Shown here in pieces: positions 15,877-23,144 of a stretch of DNA of 33,987 nucleotides. Made by a program: the position numbers and the translations under genes. How positions within the stretch are numbered: the first letter of the stretch is position 1; every line of letters starts with the position of its first letter. The notes under the pieces are model-generated. The model ran no database searches, had not been told where the DNA came from, and saw only the letters and a program-made list of their open reading frames with translations. This stretch comes from Candidatus Saccharimonadota bacterium (lineage in GTDB: Bacteria; Patescibacteriota; Saccharimonadia; Saccharimonadales; Saccharimonadaceae): assembly GCA_002726935.1 (NCBI GenBank), contig PBTC01000037.1, forward strand, positions 1 to 33,987, written 5' to 3'.

Positions 15877-16613
15877 ATCGACATGGTTGAAGTCTTTTTA
15901 GTCGATGGGTCGGATGTTTCGTTGTTAAGGGCCATAAACCGATCGTACTGATCTATGCCCCAAACGATTGCGGCGCAGCACCAGGCATAGTGTCCACTTG
16001 CTCGATCCATTTTGGACTCGTGAAAGTCTGTGAACTCCAAACCATGGGAACTAAAATCAGAGATGGCCGTAATGGCCTTGTTAATCTCGTATTCACCCGA
16101 ACCCTCATAAAGCAAGCTGAGGATTTCGCCATCGACTTCTTCCTGTAGGTCCTCTAGATCCTCTTCTGAAAGATCTGAGGACTTTTTGTGATCTTCTACA
16201 AAATCCTTCACGTTTTCAGCGATGGCAAGAGGGCACATCTTAAACGCAGGGGAATGTTTGCACTCAGAAATAAGCTTTTCTGCCCAGTACCTCGGGTTGA
16301 TTTGCTCGTGAACGGATTCACCGTCTTTTACCTCGCCGGCCCTAAAAAAGGTGAACATGTCTTCGTTGCGACTAAACATATAGGACCCCATATCACCGGC
16401 GATCGCCAGGTGCCCAGGCCACGTAAGCAGCTCAAAGTGGGCATTGGACGTGCCCGGGCTAGAAAACGTGACATGGCGATAGACCCCGTTGTTGTTGACG
16501 ATGGTCATCTGGTGCTCTTTCACATCCTTCAAGAAGTAGGAAAGCGCCTTTTCGGCCTCGCTTTTGGGCTTATCAACAGTCTCTCTGGCGTCAGTGGCGA
16601 AGGAGGTCTTCAT
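15873..16613 (-). CDS. Conserved phage-type hypothetical protein (LTWPGHLAIAGDMG)
   Basis: A 246-residue protein. Residues about 55-90 include HFELLTWPGHLAIAGDMGSY and MFSRNEDMFTFFR, then INPRYWAEKL and, near the end, FTDFHESK, ASGHYAWCCAAIVWGIDQYD. This pattern (W-P-G, GDMG, FF, NP-YWAEKL, WC--AI-WGI) marks a family I know from phage and plasmid genomes without assigned function. I use the ATG at 16613 (MKTSFATDARETVDKPK) because family members begin at about this point; the frame stays open upstream to an ATG at 16679 and a TTG at 16709, and no start has a strong ribosome site, so the N-terminus is uncertain. Confidence 0.75.
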   Translation of the reverse strand: MKTSFATDARETVDKPKSEAEKALSYFLKDVKEHQMTIVNNNGVYRHVTFSSPGTSNAHFELLTWPGHLAIAGDMGSYMFSRNEDMFTFFRAGEVKDGESVHEQINPRYWAEKLISECKHSPAFKMCPLAIAENVKDFVEDHKKSSDLSEEDLEDLQEEVDGEILSLLYEGSGEYEINKAITAISDFSSHGLEFTDFHESKMDRASGHYAWCCAAIVWGIDQYDRFMALNNETSDPSTKKTSTMSM

Positions 16614-16717
16614 CGTTTTCTCTGTTTTTGGTTTCAACTGTCTAAATGTTAGTTCAAAGGCGTCATCCAACAAATTCATTTCTGATGCCCAAATACACCT
16701 CCTGACCAACTATGCGC

Positions 16718-17329
16718 TCACGACTGCAGGGCTCTCATTGCATTTTGGAATTCGGACGATTGATCTTTGGAGGGCCACCCGGACTTATTGGCCCGATAAA
16801 GCTGATGCATGGCGGACAACTGGTCCCAGGACTTCGCAAGTCCACTGTAACAAGGGAAAGTTGAGAGCAACGAAACTTTCTCTCGAAGACCTGGAATAAT
16901 GTCCAACATCTTCTCGCACCGCTGAAAATCATCGTAGTCAGCAGGGGCGTACACCTCCGAATCCTCGAAAGGTAGGCCTGAGAGGGCCTTGCACATAAAG
17001 GACGAGCTCGCGCCAACGTCGCCGTATTTTAGCCAAGCCTGAGCAACATCCTCGCCATTGGCAATCGCTTTTTCAAGGGATTCGTTTCTGAACGCCTCTA
17101 CTTCTTTTCTTAGAACCTCGACATCTTTTTTTGGGCCAAAAAAGATAGATGCTCCGTAGTGCCTGGCCAAGACGTTGTCCATCACATGACCGCGCTTGCC
17201 TTTGCAAATAGCAGCCAGATCACTTATGGGAACAGATCCTACAATATAGCGACAGGCTCCCAAACTATGGACCGTGTAGCTCTCTGGCTCATCGTCCGTG
17301 GAGACTTCCATTAAAAATCCAAAGCTCAT
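16718..17329 (-). CDS. Conserved phage-type hypothetical protein (LARHYGASIFFGPKKD)
   Basis: A 203-residue protein. Residues about 48-72 (VLARHYGASIFFGPKKDVEV) and 98-118 (AWLKYGDVGASSSFMCKALS), then APADYDDFQRCEKMLDIIPG and near the end SWDQLSAMHQLY, match a family that often sits next to the LTWPGHLAIAGDMG family in phages and plasmids, as here. It is the first gene of the 17329-15508 leftward trio. The TnpB element lies just upstream, so its native promoter may have been separated by the insertion. Confidence 0.75.
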   Translation of the reverse strand: MSFGFLMEVSTDDEPESYTVHSLGACRYIVGSVPISDLAAICKGKRGHVMDNVLARHYGASIFFGPKKDVEVLRKEVEAFRNESLEKAIANGEDVAQAWLKYGDVGASSSFMCKALSGLPFEDSEVYAPADYDDFQRCEKMLDIIPGLREKVSLLSTFPCYSGLAKSWDQLSAMHQLYRANKSGWPSKDQSSEFQNAMRALQS

Positions 17330-17351
17330 GGCAAGTTTTTCCTTATGAACT

Positions 17352-17382
17352 ACTTACACCAAATTGAAAATTTGGAATAAGT
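17352..17382 (-). repeat. Right-end subterminal hairpin of the TnpB element
   Basis: On the minus strand ACTTA-TT-CCAAATT-TTC-AATTTGG-TG-TAAGT: a 7-bp stem with a three-base loop and a second 5-bp stem outside a small internal loop. It starts about 14 bases past the tnpB stop. In this group the end hairpin is bound by TnpA, and the 3' end of the guide RNA usually comes from this area. Confidence 0.6.
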
Positions 17383-17395
17383 TTCAGATACCCAA

Positions 17396-18706
17396 TCAAG
17401 CAACAAGTAGTTGGCTGCTTAACGAATTCTTTCTAACGGTTTTCCTCGGGGCCGTGCCCAGAGTAATCATCGTGGGCGAGAACACAACGCCCCTACTAGC
17501 TGGCCCGAAGGCATCACCAGTTTCTTTTCTCAAGATATTCATTGCCGCATTGACATCGGCATTGATAAGGCCAGATTTTGATTTATACAAGCCACGCTTA
17601 ACCCTTCGGCCAGAGAAGCTATTTTCTTGCCCCCGGTTGGGCGCCTTTGGCATTGGGTCATTGTCCAGGGCGGAGGCTTTCGAGGTGTAGGATTCCTCTC
17701 TGATAACCACTTCAATGCCAGCAGATTCGCACTTGTATTTGATTTGTTCGATCAAGACAGAGTGAGGAATGCTAACGAACTTTTGGTTATTCACTTTTCC
17801 CAGATTCACTTCCTGCTTCCAGCCTTGGTTATGACCGAGCACGACCAGTCCAACATCGTTGGCAAAACAGTATTGCGTTACATAATTGGATGCCCGGTGC
17901 AGGGCATCCTTGATCTGGCGGTGGCGCTTAAACCCGCATTGTTGCAGATGACGCCACTGCCCGGTGGATCGAAGCTGGGACGCCCGCTTGTTGTACCAAG
18001 CATTGACTGATTTGATGTGCTTACCGTTAACCAGAACAGGCTTGAGATCCGGCTGGTTGGAGACGATGGCCAACAAATTGTTAATCCCTAAATCGATCCC
18101 GATACTTCTACTGCGATCCAAAAGGACTGGATCTGTTTTAACGCCTTCAAGGCTAGAAAGGTTGTATACGACTTCAATGACGAAGCAAGAACCTTTTGGA
18201 ACAATCCTTACCTCTTGAGCTATTGTTTCTGACTGTTTTGAGTTCCAACCCTGGCTAAATTCAAAGTGAGTTTGTAGCGGGGCAATCACATGGTCTGCAA
18301 AAATGATTTTTCCATCCTCAACCCTGAAACCGTTTCTTCCGATATAACAAGTCGTGGCTTTGTAGGCGTACCCAGGTGCAACCGGCTTGGACTTGAACTT
18401 CGATGGGTTAATTTTCCAAGCCTTGATTGACTGGTAAAAGGAAGACCATTCCTGTCCGACAACTTGAGTTGATCTTTGAGAAAAAGCCGAGGGCATCTTG
18501 CGATAGAGATCAGCTTGTTCTGACTTCAGGATCTTGTCTGCATCCCGATGGGAAATTGGCTTTGAATCTGGGTTAACTCGCTTCTTGATCAAGTAGTTTG
18601 TGGCGTTCTTGATCCGCCGAGCGATTTGAGTCACATAGGCGCAGCCGGCATAGGACGGATGTCCATTGCCAATGATGAACTGGGCGGTGCGAATAAGTGA
18701 ACTCAA
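17396..18706 (-). CDS. tnpB: TnpB-like RNA-guided nuclease, without zinc-finger cysteines
   Basis: A 436-residue protein with the split RuvC nuclease site: Asp205 in SIGIDLGINN, Glu338 in VVIREESYTSKAS and Asp384 in GLINADVNAAMNIL, so all three acidic residues are present. The stretch between Glu338 and Asp384, where most TnpB proteins have four zinc-binding Cys, has none and instead reads ENSFSGRRVKRGLYKSKSG; this is a known TnpB subgroup. TnpB proteins cut DNA with a guide RNA made from the element's 3' end. The frame starts at a TTG with GGA upstream. It is complete and probably functional. Confidence 0.85.
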   Translation of the reverse strand: MSSLIRTAQFIIGNGHPSYAGCAYVTQIARRIKNATNYLIKKRVNPDSKPISHRDADKILKSEQADLYRKMPSAFSQRSTQVVGQEWSSFYQSIKAWKINPSKFKSKPVAPGYAYKATTCYIGRNGFRVEDGKIIFADHVIAPLQTHFEFSQGWNSKQSETIAQEVRIVPKGSCFVIEVVYNLSSLEGVKTDPVLLDRSRSIGIDLGINNLLAIVSNQPDLKPVLVNGKHIKSVNAWYNKRASQLRSTGQWRHLQQCGFKRHRQIKDALHRASNYVTQYCFANDVGLVVLGHNQGWKQEVNLGKVNNQKFVSIPHSVLIEQIKYKCESAGIEVVIREESYTSKASALDNDPMPKAPNRGQENSFSGRRVKRGLYKSKSGLINADVNAAMNILRKETGDAFGPASRGVVFSPTMITLGTAPRKTVRKNSLSSQLLVA

Positions 18707-18818
18707 TCTTTTTCCATCAAATATTTTTCAAAAACGTCGAAAAAATAATACTGTTAATTTGCATTTTTGTCAATTTCGACAAAGGACCTAACCTTAGAAA
18801 ACGCTATCCATCCCACAC

Positions 18819-18838
18819 CAAGTTGACAAGCCAACTTG
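18819..18838 (-). repeat. Left-end hairpin of the TnpB element
   Basis: CAAGTTG-6 bases-CAACTTG, a perfect 7-bp stem. No T run follows on either strand, so it is not a normal terminator for the subtilase gene that ends at 18853. A second hairpin (TTTGTC / GACAAA, 18766-18783) and a spaced repeat (GTCGAAA 18736-18742 / TTTCGAC 18774-18780) lie between it and tnpB. Confidence 0.5.
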
Positions 18839-18852
18839 AAATGGGAATTCCG

Positions 18853-20598
18853 CTATTTTTCGTTAAAAACGAAGCAAGATGTGCGTGAGAAGTTAAAGGC
18901 AAACATCAAGCCAAGCAACGCAATAAGACCTCCCAAAGACAGCGATCCGCCGCCGCCCTCAGCCGTGATATTGGTAACCGAGGAAGGAGGGGCCGCTGAG
19001 TCCTGAGACAGGCGGACCACATCATCTGTCGAAGTCACGGTGAGGCGGTTTGCTTCTTGGCGGCCAGAGGAGTCCACGCCAGTGACCTGAAGAACGGCCG
19101 AATACCCTTTGGGCACTACAACGGTCAGGCTCAAGCCCTCGTCTGAGATGTCAACGCTCCTGCCCAATGATTCGGACGCGTTGAAACTCTGAGAATCAAC
19201 CCACGTCGCAGTATCTAAGCGCTCAAAACCGAGGTCACTTGACCCGACGATACGCTTAAGCAAATCCCCTTGGGATTTTGTGGCATCGCCACTGATTTTG
19301 CTGAGGAACGCAGATGCTTCTAGGGCATAACCGCAGTCATCACCACATCTAGCCGCTCTTGCGAGTAGAAAACCTGTTTGCTCCATGGCGGAATGCAACT
19401 CTTTGGCATTGGCATAACCAAAGATTCCAACAGCCTTGGCCAACACTCCAGAAACAATGGCGGTGGCGTAGCTGGTGCCTCGAGCTTGGCGGAACTCTTG
19501 CTCCGACAACGGGTCCCCAACAGCAAGATTCTGCCCTTTATCGCCACCTGGGGCACTAATCATCAAAGGGACAGGAACGAAGTTTGAATACGATGACAGA
19601 TTGCCATTCGTTGACGCTGAACCCACTGCGATAACCCCTCGACAGGAGGCGGGATAGGGCATAGCCGTGCTCGCAGCGTTACCTGCAGACGACACCACGA
19701 CAGCGCCCATCGCCGCGGCATCATCCACAGCTCTTTGCAAATGAGAGGGGCAGGTCCCCGAGGAGTTCACGGAACCCAGGCTGACGTTGATGATCTTGGC
19801 TGGCGTTGGGTTTAGCGGATACCCAGAGGAACGCATGTCCACACCTGCGGCCCAACGAATTGCTTCGACCGTATGGATATCGTCTCCACCGCAGTCGCTT
19901 ACAGACCTAATTGCGAGGATCTTGGCCGCCTCAGCTACCCCGATCACACCAATATTATTGTTAGACCGAGCGGCAATCAGGGATGCGACCGCCGTGCCAT
20001 GAAAGATGGGTTTGCCTCTTTTGCGACATTCAGACACGGAACCAATAGGCTCTGCTGCGGAAGAAAAAGAACCTGGCTCATAAAAGTTTGCTTGCCCTAC
20101 GATCTTTCCATCCAAGTCAACCAAAGGCGCAATTCCCGTATCAACAACGGCTACAACGACATCAGCCCCGGCGGAGGAAAAATCTTGTGTGGCGCGCTCA
20201 ATCCGTGAGTTGTAAGCTGAACCCTGTTCTCCGTAGATCGTTGCCTGGTAGGCGTAACCGGGATCATTGAACTGCTCTGGTACTAAGTAGCCGGTTGTGG
20301 AGACAGACCTCACCAGAGGATCTTGCGCCAAACGAGCCACCAACGAATCAACATCCGTCAGTGTTCGAGCCAAGGGCGCCCTTAAGACCAATGAGCCATC
20401 TGAAAGGGTGCGGTCTAATTCCAACTGCCCTGGTAAAAGGGTGTCTAGTAACTGAAAGACAGGGCCCGCAGCAACACTCGCTTGAGGCATCAGTACGATC
20501 TTGGGGATCGACAGGTCTGCTGCATGCGCAGAGCAAGCGCCTATCATCCATGCGGACAGGGCAATGCGCGCAACTTTATTGGACACAGAAACCGTCAC
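18853..20598 (-). CDS. Secreted subtilisin-like serine protease (S8) with GlyGly-CTERM-like tail
   Basis: A 581-residue protein with an N-terminal signal peptide (residues 1-27, ending CSAHA-AD). The S8 triad is complete: Asp153 in VVVAVVDTG, His200 in IFHGTAVASL, Ser376 in ARGTSYATA, with Asn307 in SSAGN for the oxyanion hole. Residues 548-570 (GGGGSLSLGGLIALLGLMFA) are a Gly-rich signal plus membrane segment like the GlyGly-CTERM tag cut by rhombosortase. The tag normally ends in a short Arg cluster; here it continues with FNFSRTSCFVFNEK, perhaps altered by the IS next door. GTG start with AAGGGG upstream. Likely exported across the inner membrane and processed at the surface. Confidence 0.92.
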   Translation of the reverse strand: MTVSVSNKVARIALSAWMIGACSAHAADLSIPKIVLMPQASVAAGPVFQLLDTLLPGQLELDRTLSDGSLVLRAPLARTLTDVDSLVARLAQDPLVRSVSTTGYLVPEQFNDPGYAYQATIYGEQGSAYNSRIERATQDFSSAGADVVVAVVDTGIAPLVDLDGKIVGQANFYEPGSFSSAAEPIGSVSECRKRGKPIFHGTAVASLIAARSNNNIGVIGVAEAAKILAIRSVSDCGGDDIHTVEAIRWAAGVDMRSSGYPLNPTPAKIINVSLGSVNSSGTCPSHLQRAVDDAAAMGAVVVSSAGNAASTAMPYPASCRGVIAVGSASTNGNLSSYSNFVPVPLMISAPGGDKGQNLAVGDPLSEQEFRQARGTSYATAIVSGVLAKAVGIFGYANAKELHSAMEQTGFLLARAARCGDDCGYALEASAFLSKISGDATKSQGDLLKRIVGSSDLGFERLDTATWVDSQSFNASESLGRSVDISDEGLSLTVVVPKGYSAVLQVTGVDSSGRQEANRLTVTSTDDVVRLSQDSAAPPSSVTNITAEGGGGSLSLGGLIALLGLMFAFNFSRTSCFVFNEK

Positions 20599-20625
20599 TT
20601 CATCCCCTTGAGAAAATATCTTTTA

Positions 20626-20654
20626 ATGATACACCGTTTACTTTTTATTTGCAA
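20626..20654 (-). promoter_or_regulatory. Promoter of the subtilase gene
   Basis: On the minus strand TTGCAA (20654-20649), a 17-bp spacer ending in TG, TATCAT (20631-20626). The -35 lies within three tandem copies of a 7-bp unit, ATTTGCA-ATTTGCA-ATTTGAA (20647-20667 on the plus strand), which could be a binding site. Confidence 0.55.
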
Positions 20655-20715
20655 TTTGCAATTTGAATAAATCAGTGAAACAAAGACTTCATTAAAGATA
20701 CAGCGATCTCTTGTA

Positions 20716-20744
20716 TTGCTTTTAAGAGGGAAGTAGTGTATTAT
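20716..20744 (+). promoter_or_regulatory. Promoter of the DNA methyltransferase gene
   Basis: TTGCTT (20716-20721), a 17-bp spacer ending in TG, TATTAT (20739-20744). Transcription would start near 20751, about 20 bases before the ATG at 20772. It is divergent from the subtilase promoter about 60 bases away. Confidence 0.65.
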
Positions 20745-20771
20745 TACAAACATCAGATCAGGAGATTAACC

Positions 20772-22172
20772 ATGATTGCCACTTCGATCCTCAAAGTCTC
20801 AACACATCGCGGCGCGCCTCGCGTATGGATCGAAGGACGTAGCGCCCAACGAGCAGGGTTTGAGCCCAGTTCGACCTATCAAATTCAAAAACGCAAAGAC
20901 TGCGTGATCTTGAACCTTGACGACACGGGAAGAACTGTTTCCAAAAAGAGCCGTCGCGGCCGGGTCATCCCGATCATTGACCTCAATGGCTCGGACACAC
21001 TGTCGCCTGTGGCAGGCGCAGAAGTGGTCAAGGTTGTATTTCACGAAAACAGGATTGTTATCTCCAAGGTGGCCAGCCACCAGAGAATGATCGAGCGCCT
21101 AAAGCGTTTGAAGCAAAAGTTACAAAGCGGAGAGGCCCTTTCTACTGGTGGCATCGCAGCCGGTGCCGGCGTGTTGACTTATGCATCCCATGAAGGTCTC
21201 ACATCAAGCGGCCTGAGCATCAAGGTCAAGTTGCACAACGAAATGAGAGAGGACCTGTCTGAGGTTGCTATTGAGCAAAACAGCGCTATGGATGAAAACA
21301 CAATGGTATTGAATATTCCGTTGCAAGAGCTGGCTTTTGATGAGGAGACACTTGCAGAAATCGGGCCAGTCGATATCCTGGAGCTGGGTCTCCCGTGCTC
21401 GGGAGCGTCTTCAAGCGGCGCAAGTAAGCTGGGGCTTTCCATGGCCGAGCAGCACCCCGATGTAGGCCATTTGGTTGTAGGCGCCCTGGCACTGATCGCG
21501 AAACTTAACCCTATTTGCTGTGTGTTTGAAAATGTGCCTAACTACCAAAAAACCGCCTCCGCTGTATTGATCCGCCAACAGCTTCGTGACCTTGGGTACG
21601 AGACACAGGAACGGTTACTGTCTGGCCCAGATTTCGGTTCTGTGGAGAAACGCAAACGGTGGTGCCTGGTAGCCATGACTCGAGGCATTGAGTTTGATAT
21701 TGAAGCTGTCCGCCCAATCATTCATCAGAGAGTGCCCATCGGGACAATGTTTGATGCACCCGAGCTCGTTGAGGACCGCTGGTCGGAGATGAAGGGCCTA
21801 AAGGACAAGCAAATGCGTGATATCGAAGCAGGCAAGGGTTTCCGCATGCAGGTGTATAACGGTGATGAAATGTCTATCAACACCCTGACAAAAGGAATGA
21901 CGAGAAACCGCTCGACCGACCCAAAGATCGCGCACCCAACAAACCCCGACCTGCTAAGAATCCCCACTGCGCGCGAACATGCCAGGTTTAAGGGAATTCC
22001 CGCGGGGTTGATTGAAGGGCTTTCAGAAACAACAGCGCACGAGCTGCTTGGTCAGAGCATTGTCACAGCTCCGTTCGTTGCACTGTTTAAACACATCGGG
22101 GAGTCAATCCGCGCATGGAGTGGCGAGATCACAAATACAGCCGGGCAACTTAGCTTAAAGCTTGCGGCTTAA
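20772..22172 (+). CDS. C5 cytosine DNA methyltransferase with SymE/AbrB-like N-terminus
   Basis: A 466-residue protein. Catalytic motif IV is GLPCSGAS (Cys209), motif VI is FENVPNY (Glu253), motif VIII is EKRKRW (293-297) and LGQSI near the C-terminus fits motif X. Motif I seems to be STGGIAAGAG (124-133), lacking the usual F-x-G-x-G. Residues 1-100 form a separate beta-rich domain (APRVWIEGRSAQRAGFEPSS, RVIPIIDLN) like SymE/AbrB-type swapped-hairpin folds, which bind DNA or act as toxins. AGGAG precedes the ATG at 20772. No restriction enzyme is next to it, so it is probably an orphan that protects or regulates the element. The recognition sequence is unknown. Confidence 0.88.
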   Translation: MIATSILKVSTHRGAPRVWIEGRSAQRAGFEPSSTYQIQKRKDCVILNLDDTGRTVSKKSRRGRVIPIIDLNGSDTLSPVAGAEVVKVVFHENRIVISKVASHQRMIERLKRLKQKLQSGEALSTGGIAAGAGVLTYASHEGLTSSGLSIKVKLHNEMREDLSEVAIEQNSAMDENTMVLNIPLQELAFDEETLAEIGPVDILELGLPCSGASSSGASKLGLSMAEQHPDVGHLVVGALALIAKLNPICCVFENVPNYQKTASAVLIRQQLRDLGYETQERLLSGPDFGSVEKRKRWCLVAMTRGIEFDIEAVRPIIHQRVPIGTMFDAPELVEDRWSEMKGLKDKQMRDIEAGKGFRMQVYNGDEMSINTLTKGMTRNRSTDPKIAHPTNPDLLRIPTAREHARFKGIPAGLIEGLSETTAHELLGQSIVTAPFVALFKHIGESIRAWSGEITNTAGQLSLKLAA

Positions 22173-22456
22173 AGCGAATCCAAAACTTAAGGGGAATCAG
22201 ATGCAAAACCATCTACGTAAAGCAAAAAAAGCCACAGCAAACAGGGGCGGATATCTTCGCACACGGAGAACCAGAAGCCGAAACTAAGAAATCCCAGCAA
22301 TGGCGACTTCTAGACCACCTCGCCGTATCGTCGCTTAAAGCGATTAGCAATAGCACTCACCTATTTAGGCCGATGCTTTTTGAGGTCCGGTTTTTGCTGC
22401 AGCCAATTTCCTCTGGATCTACGATGAAAGCTTGTCTTTCTAAATAGAACAGAACC
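22173..22456 (+). other. Gap with possible gene remnant
   Basis: A 284-base stretch between the methyltransferase and the CbtA-like gene. A tiny frame (ATG at 22201, 28 residues, AAGGGG upstream) is possible. A second frame is open from before 22202 to the TAG at 22447-22449 and reads plausibly (KTIYVKQKKPQQTGADIF, then SQQWRLLDHLAVSSL) but has no good start, so it may be a decayed gene. I cannot support either as a real gene. Confidence 0.3.
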
Positions 22457-22765
22457 ATGGACGCACACCAATTTAAAATCCTGTCTGACCGACTTCTGCA
22501 GCGCCACTACGCTATTGGCCTGAATGACACCAATCTTGTAGAGCGAGGCGTGGTCGAGCGATACATTGCCAATGGCGAGGAACCTTTTCAAGCTGTTAAT
22601 GACCATGCGATCAAATTTGATTTAGATCGCGTTGACAAGCACGACACCATGGGGCGCAGAGTTGGAAGCATTCTGACAAAAGAGGATCAGAAGTCAGCTT
22701 TGGAATCCTTATCGGGTAATTCGCCGCTTAAAGTACGGGTGACGGCAACAGCGCCAGGGGTTTAA
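22457..22765 (+). CDS. CbtA/YkfI-like toxin domain protein
   Basis: A 102-residue protein whose first 60 residues follow the CbtA (YeeV/YkfI/YpjF) toxin pattern: LSDRLLQRHYAIGLNDTNLV, GVVERYIANGEEPFQAVNDH, KFDLDRVD, compared with LL-RLL--HYGL-LNDT, VI--HI-AG----DAVN-LVEKY-L in E. coli. CbtA binds FtsZ and MreB and blocks cell shape and division. The C-terminal part is shorter than and different from CbtA. No CbeA-like antitoxin precedes it; it is followed 4 bases later by a GNAT gene. Similarity is by eye, and toxicity is inferred. Confidence 0.65.
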   Translation: MDAHQFKILSDRLLQRHYAIGLNDTNLVERGVVERYIANGEEPFQAVNDHAIKFDLDRVDKHDTMGRRVGSILTKEDQKSALESLSGNSPLKVRVTATAPGV

Positions 22766-22769
22766 GCGA

Positions 22770-23144
22770 ATGGAATTTAAAACCAAGAAACCCATTTGCA
22801 CGCTACCGGTTACCACTGCTGGTCAAGCTCCGAATGTAGAGCTTGACTGCGCAGATCGGCTTTCAGCTCTTCTAGGGATGCCAGAGGGCATTAAGGAGTT
22901 GATCCTTGAAGAGTACGCCGATGGCGAAGTGGAAATAGCGAGCATTGAAGCATTAATGCCCGGTCGGGGGTTTGGGTCCCTGGCCATGAATCAGATTTGC
23001 GCGGCCGCCGATCGAGAAAAAATTGATTTGATGGTTATTCCGGCTGGAGAAGGGAAAAAGGTAGAGCGTCTGAAGCGTTTCTATGCTCGCTTTGGCTTTG
23101 AAGAAGACGGCGACGTGATGCGAAGAATTGTCGATGAAGATTGA
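22770..23144 (+). CDS. GNAT-fold acetyltransferase
   Basis: A 124-residue protein. Residues 50-112 form the GNAT core: VEIASIEALMPGRGFGSLAM, where PGRGFGSLA fits the Q/R-x-x-G-x-G/A acetyl-CoA loop, then DLMVIPAGEG and FYARFGFEEDG. The N-terminal 45 residues are specific. It starts MEFKT like the GNAT at 5835. It is 4 bases after the CbtA-like gene and overlaps the ART-like gene at 23134 by 11 bases, so the three are one unit. It might neutralise or modify a partner's target, as GNATs do in polyvalent proteins and in TacT-type toxins, but no antitoxin-type partner is seen. Confidence 0.78.
   Translation: MEFKTKKPICTLPVTTAGQAPNVELDCADRLSALLGMPEGIKELILEEYADGEVEIASIEALMPGRGFGSLAMNQICAAADREKIDLMVIPAGEGKKVERLKRFYARFGFEEDGDVMRRIVDED

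Larger units (their letters stand above)
17345..18850 (-). mobile_element. IS200/IS605-group element, TnpB only (ends approximate)
   Basis: One intact tnpB on the minus strand is flanked by a hairpin on each side: 18819-18838 on the left (5') side and 17352-17382 on the right (3') side. Read on the minus strand both hairpins are followed by TTGGTGT or CTTGGTGT, the kind of same-strand, non-inverted end structures used by IS200/IS605 elements. No tnpA is present, so movement would need a TnpA from elsewhere. Exact ends cannot be fixed from one copy. Confidence 0.65.

Noticed and set aside
16188-16652. 154-residue frame on the plus strand
   Set aside because: Antisense to the conserved LTWPGHLAIAGDMG protein.
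18819-18838. Hairpin as terminator of the subtilase gene
   Set aside because: No T run follows on the minus strand; its form and position fit an IS200/IS605 end better.
22201-22287. 28-residue frame after the methyltransferase
   Set aside because: Good ribosome site, but the basic, low-complexity product matches nothing I know and the frame is too short to judge.
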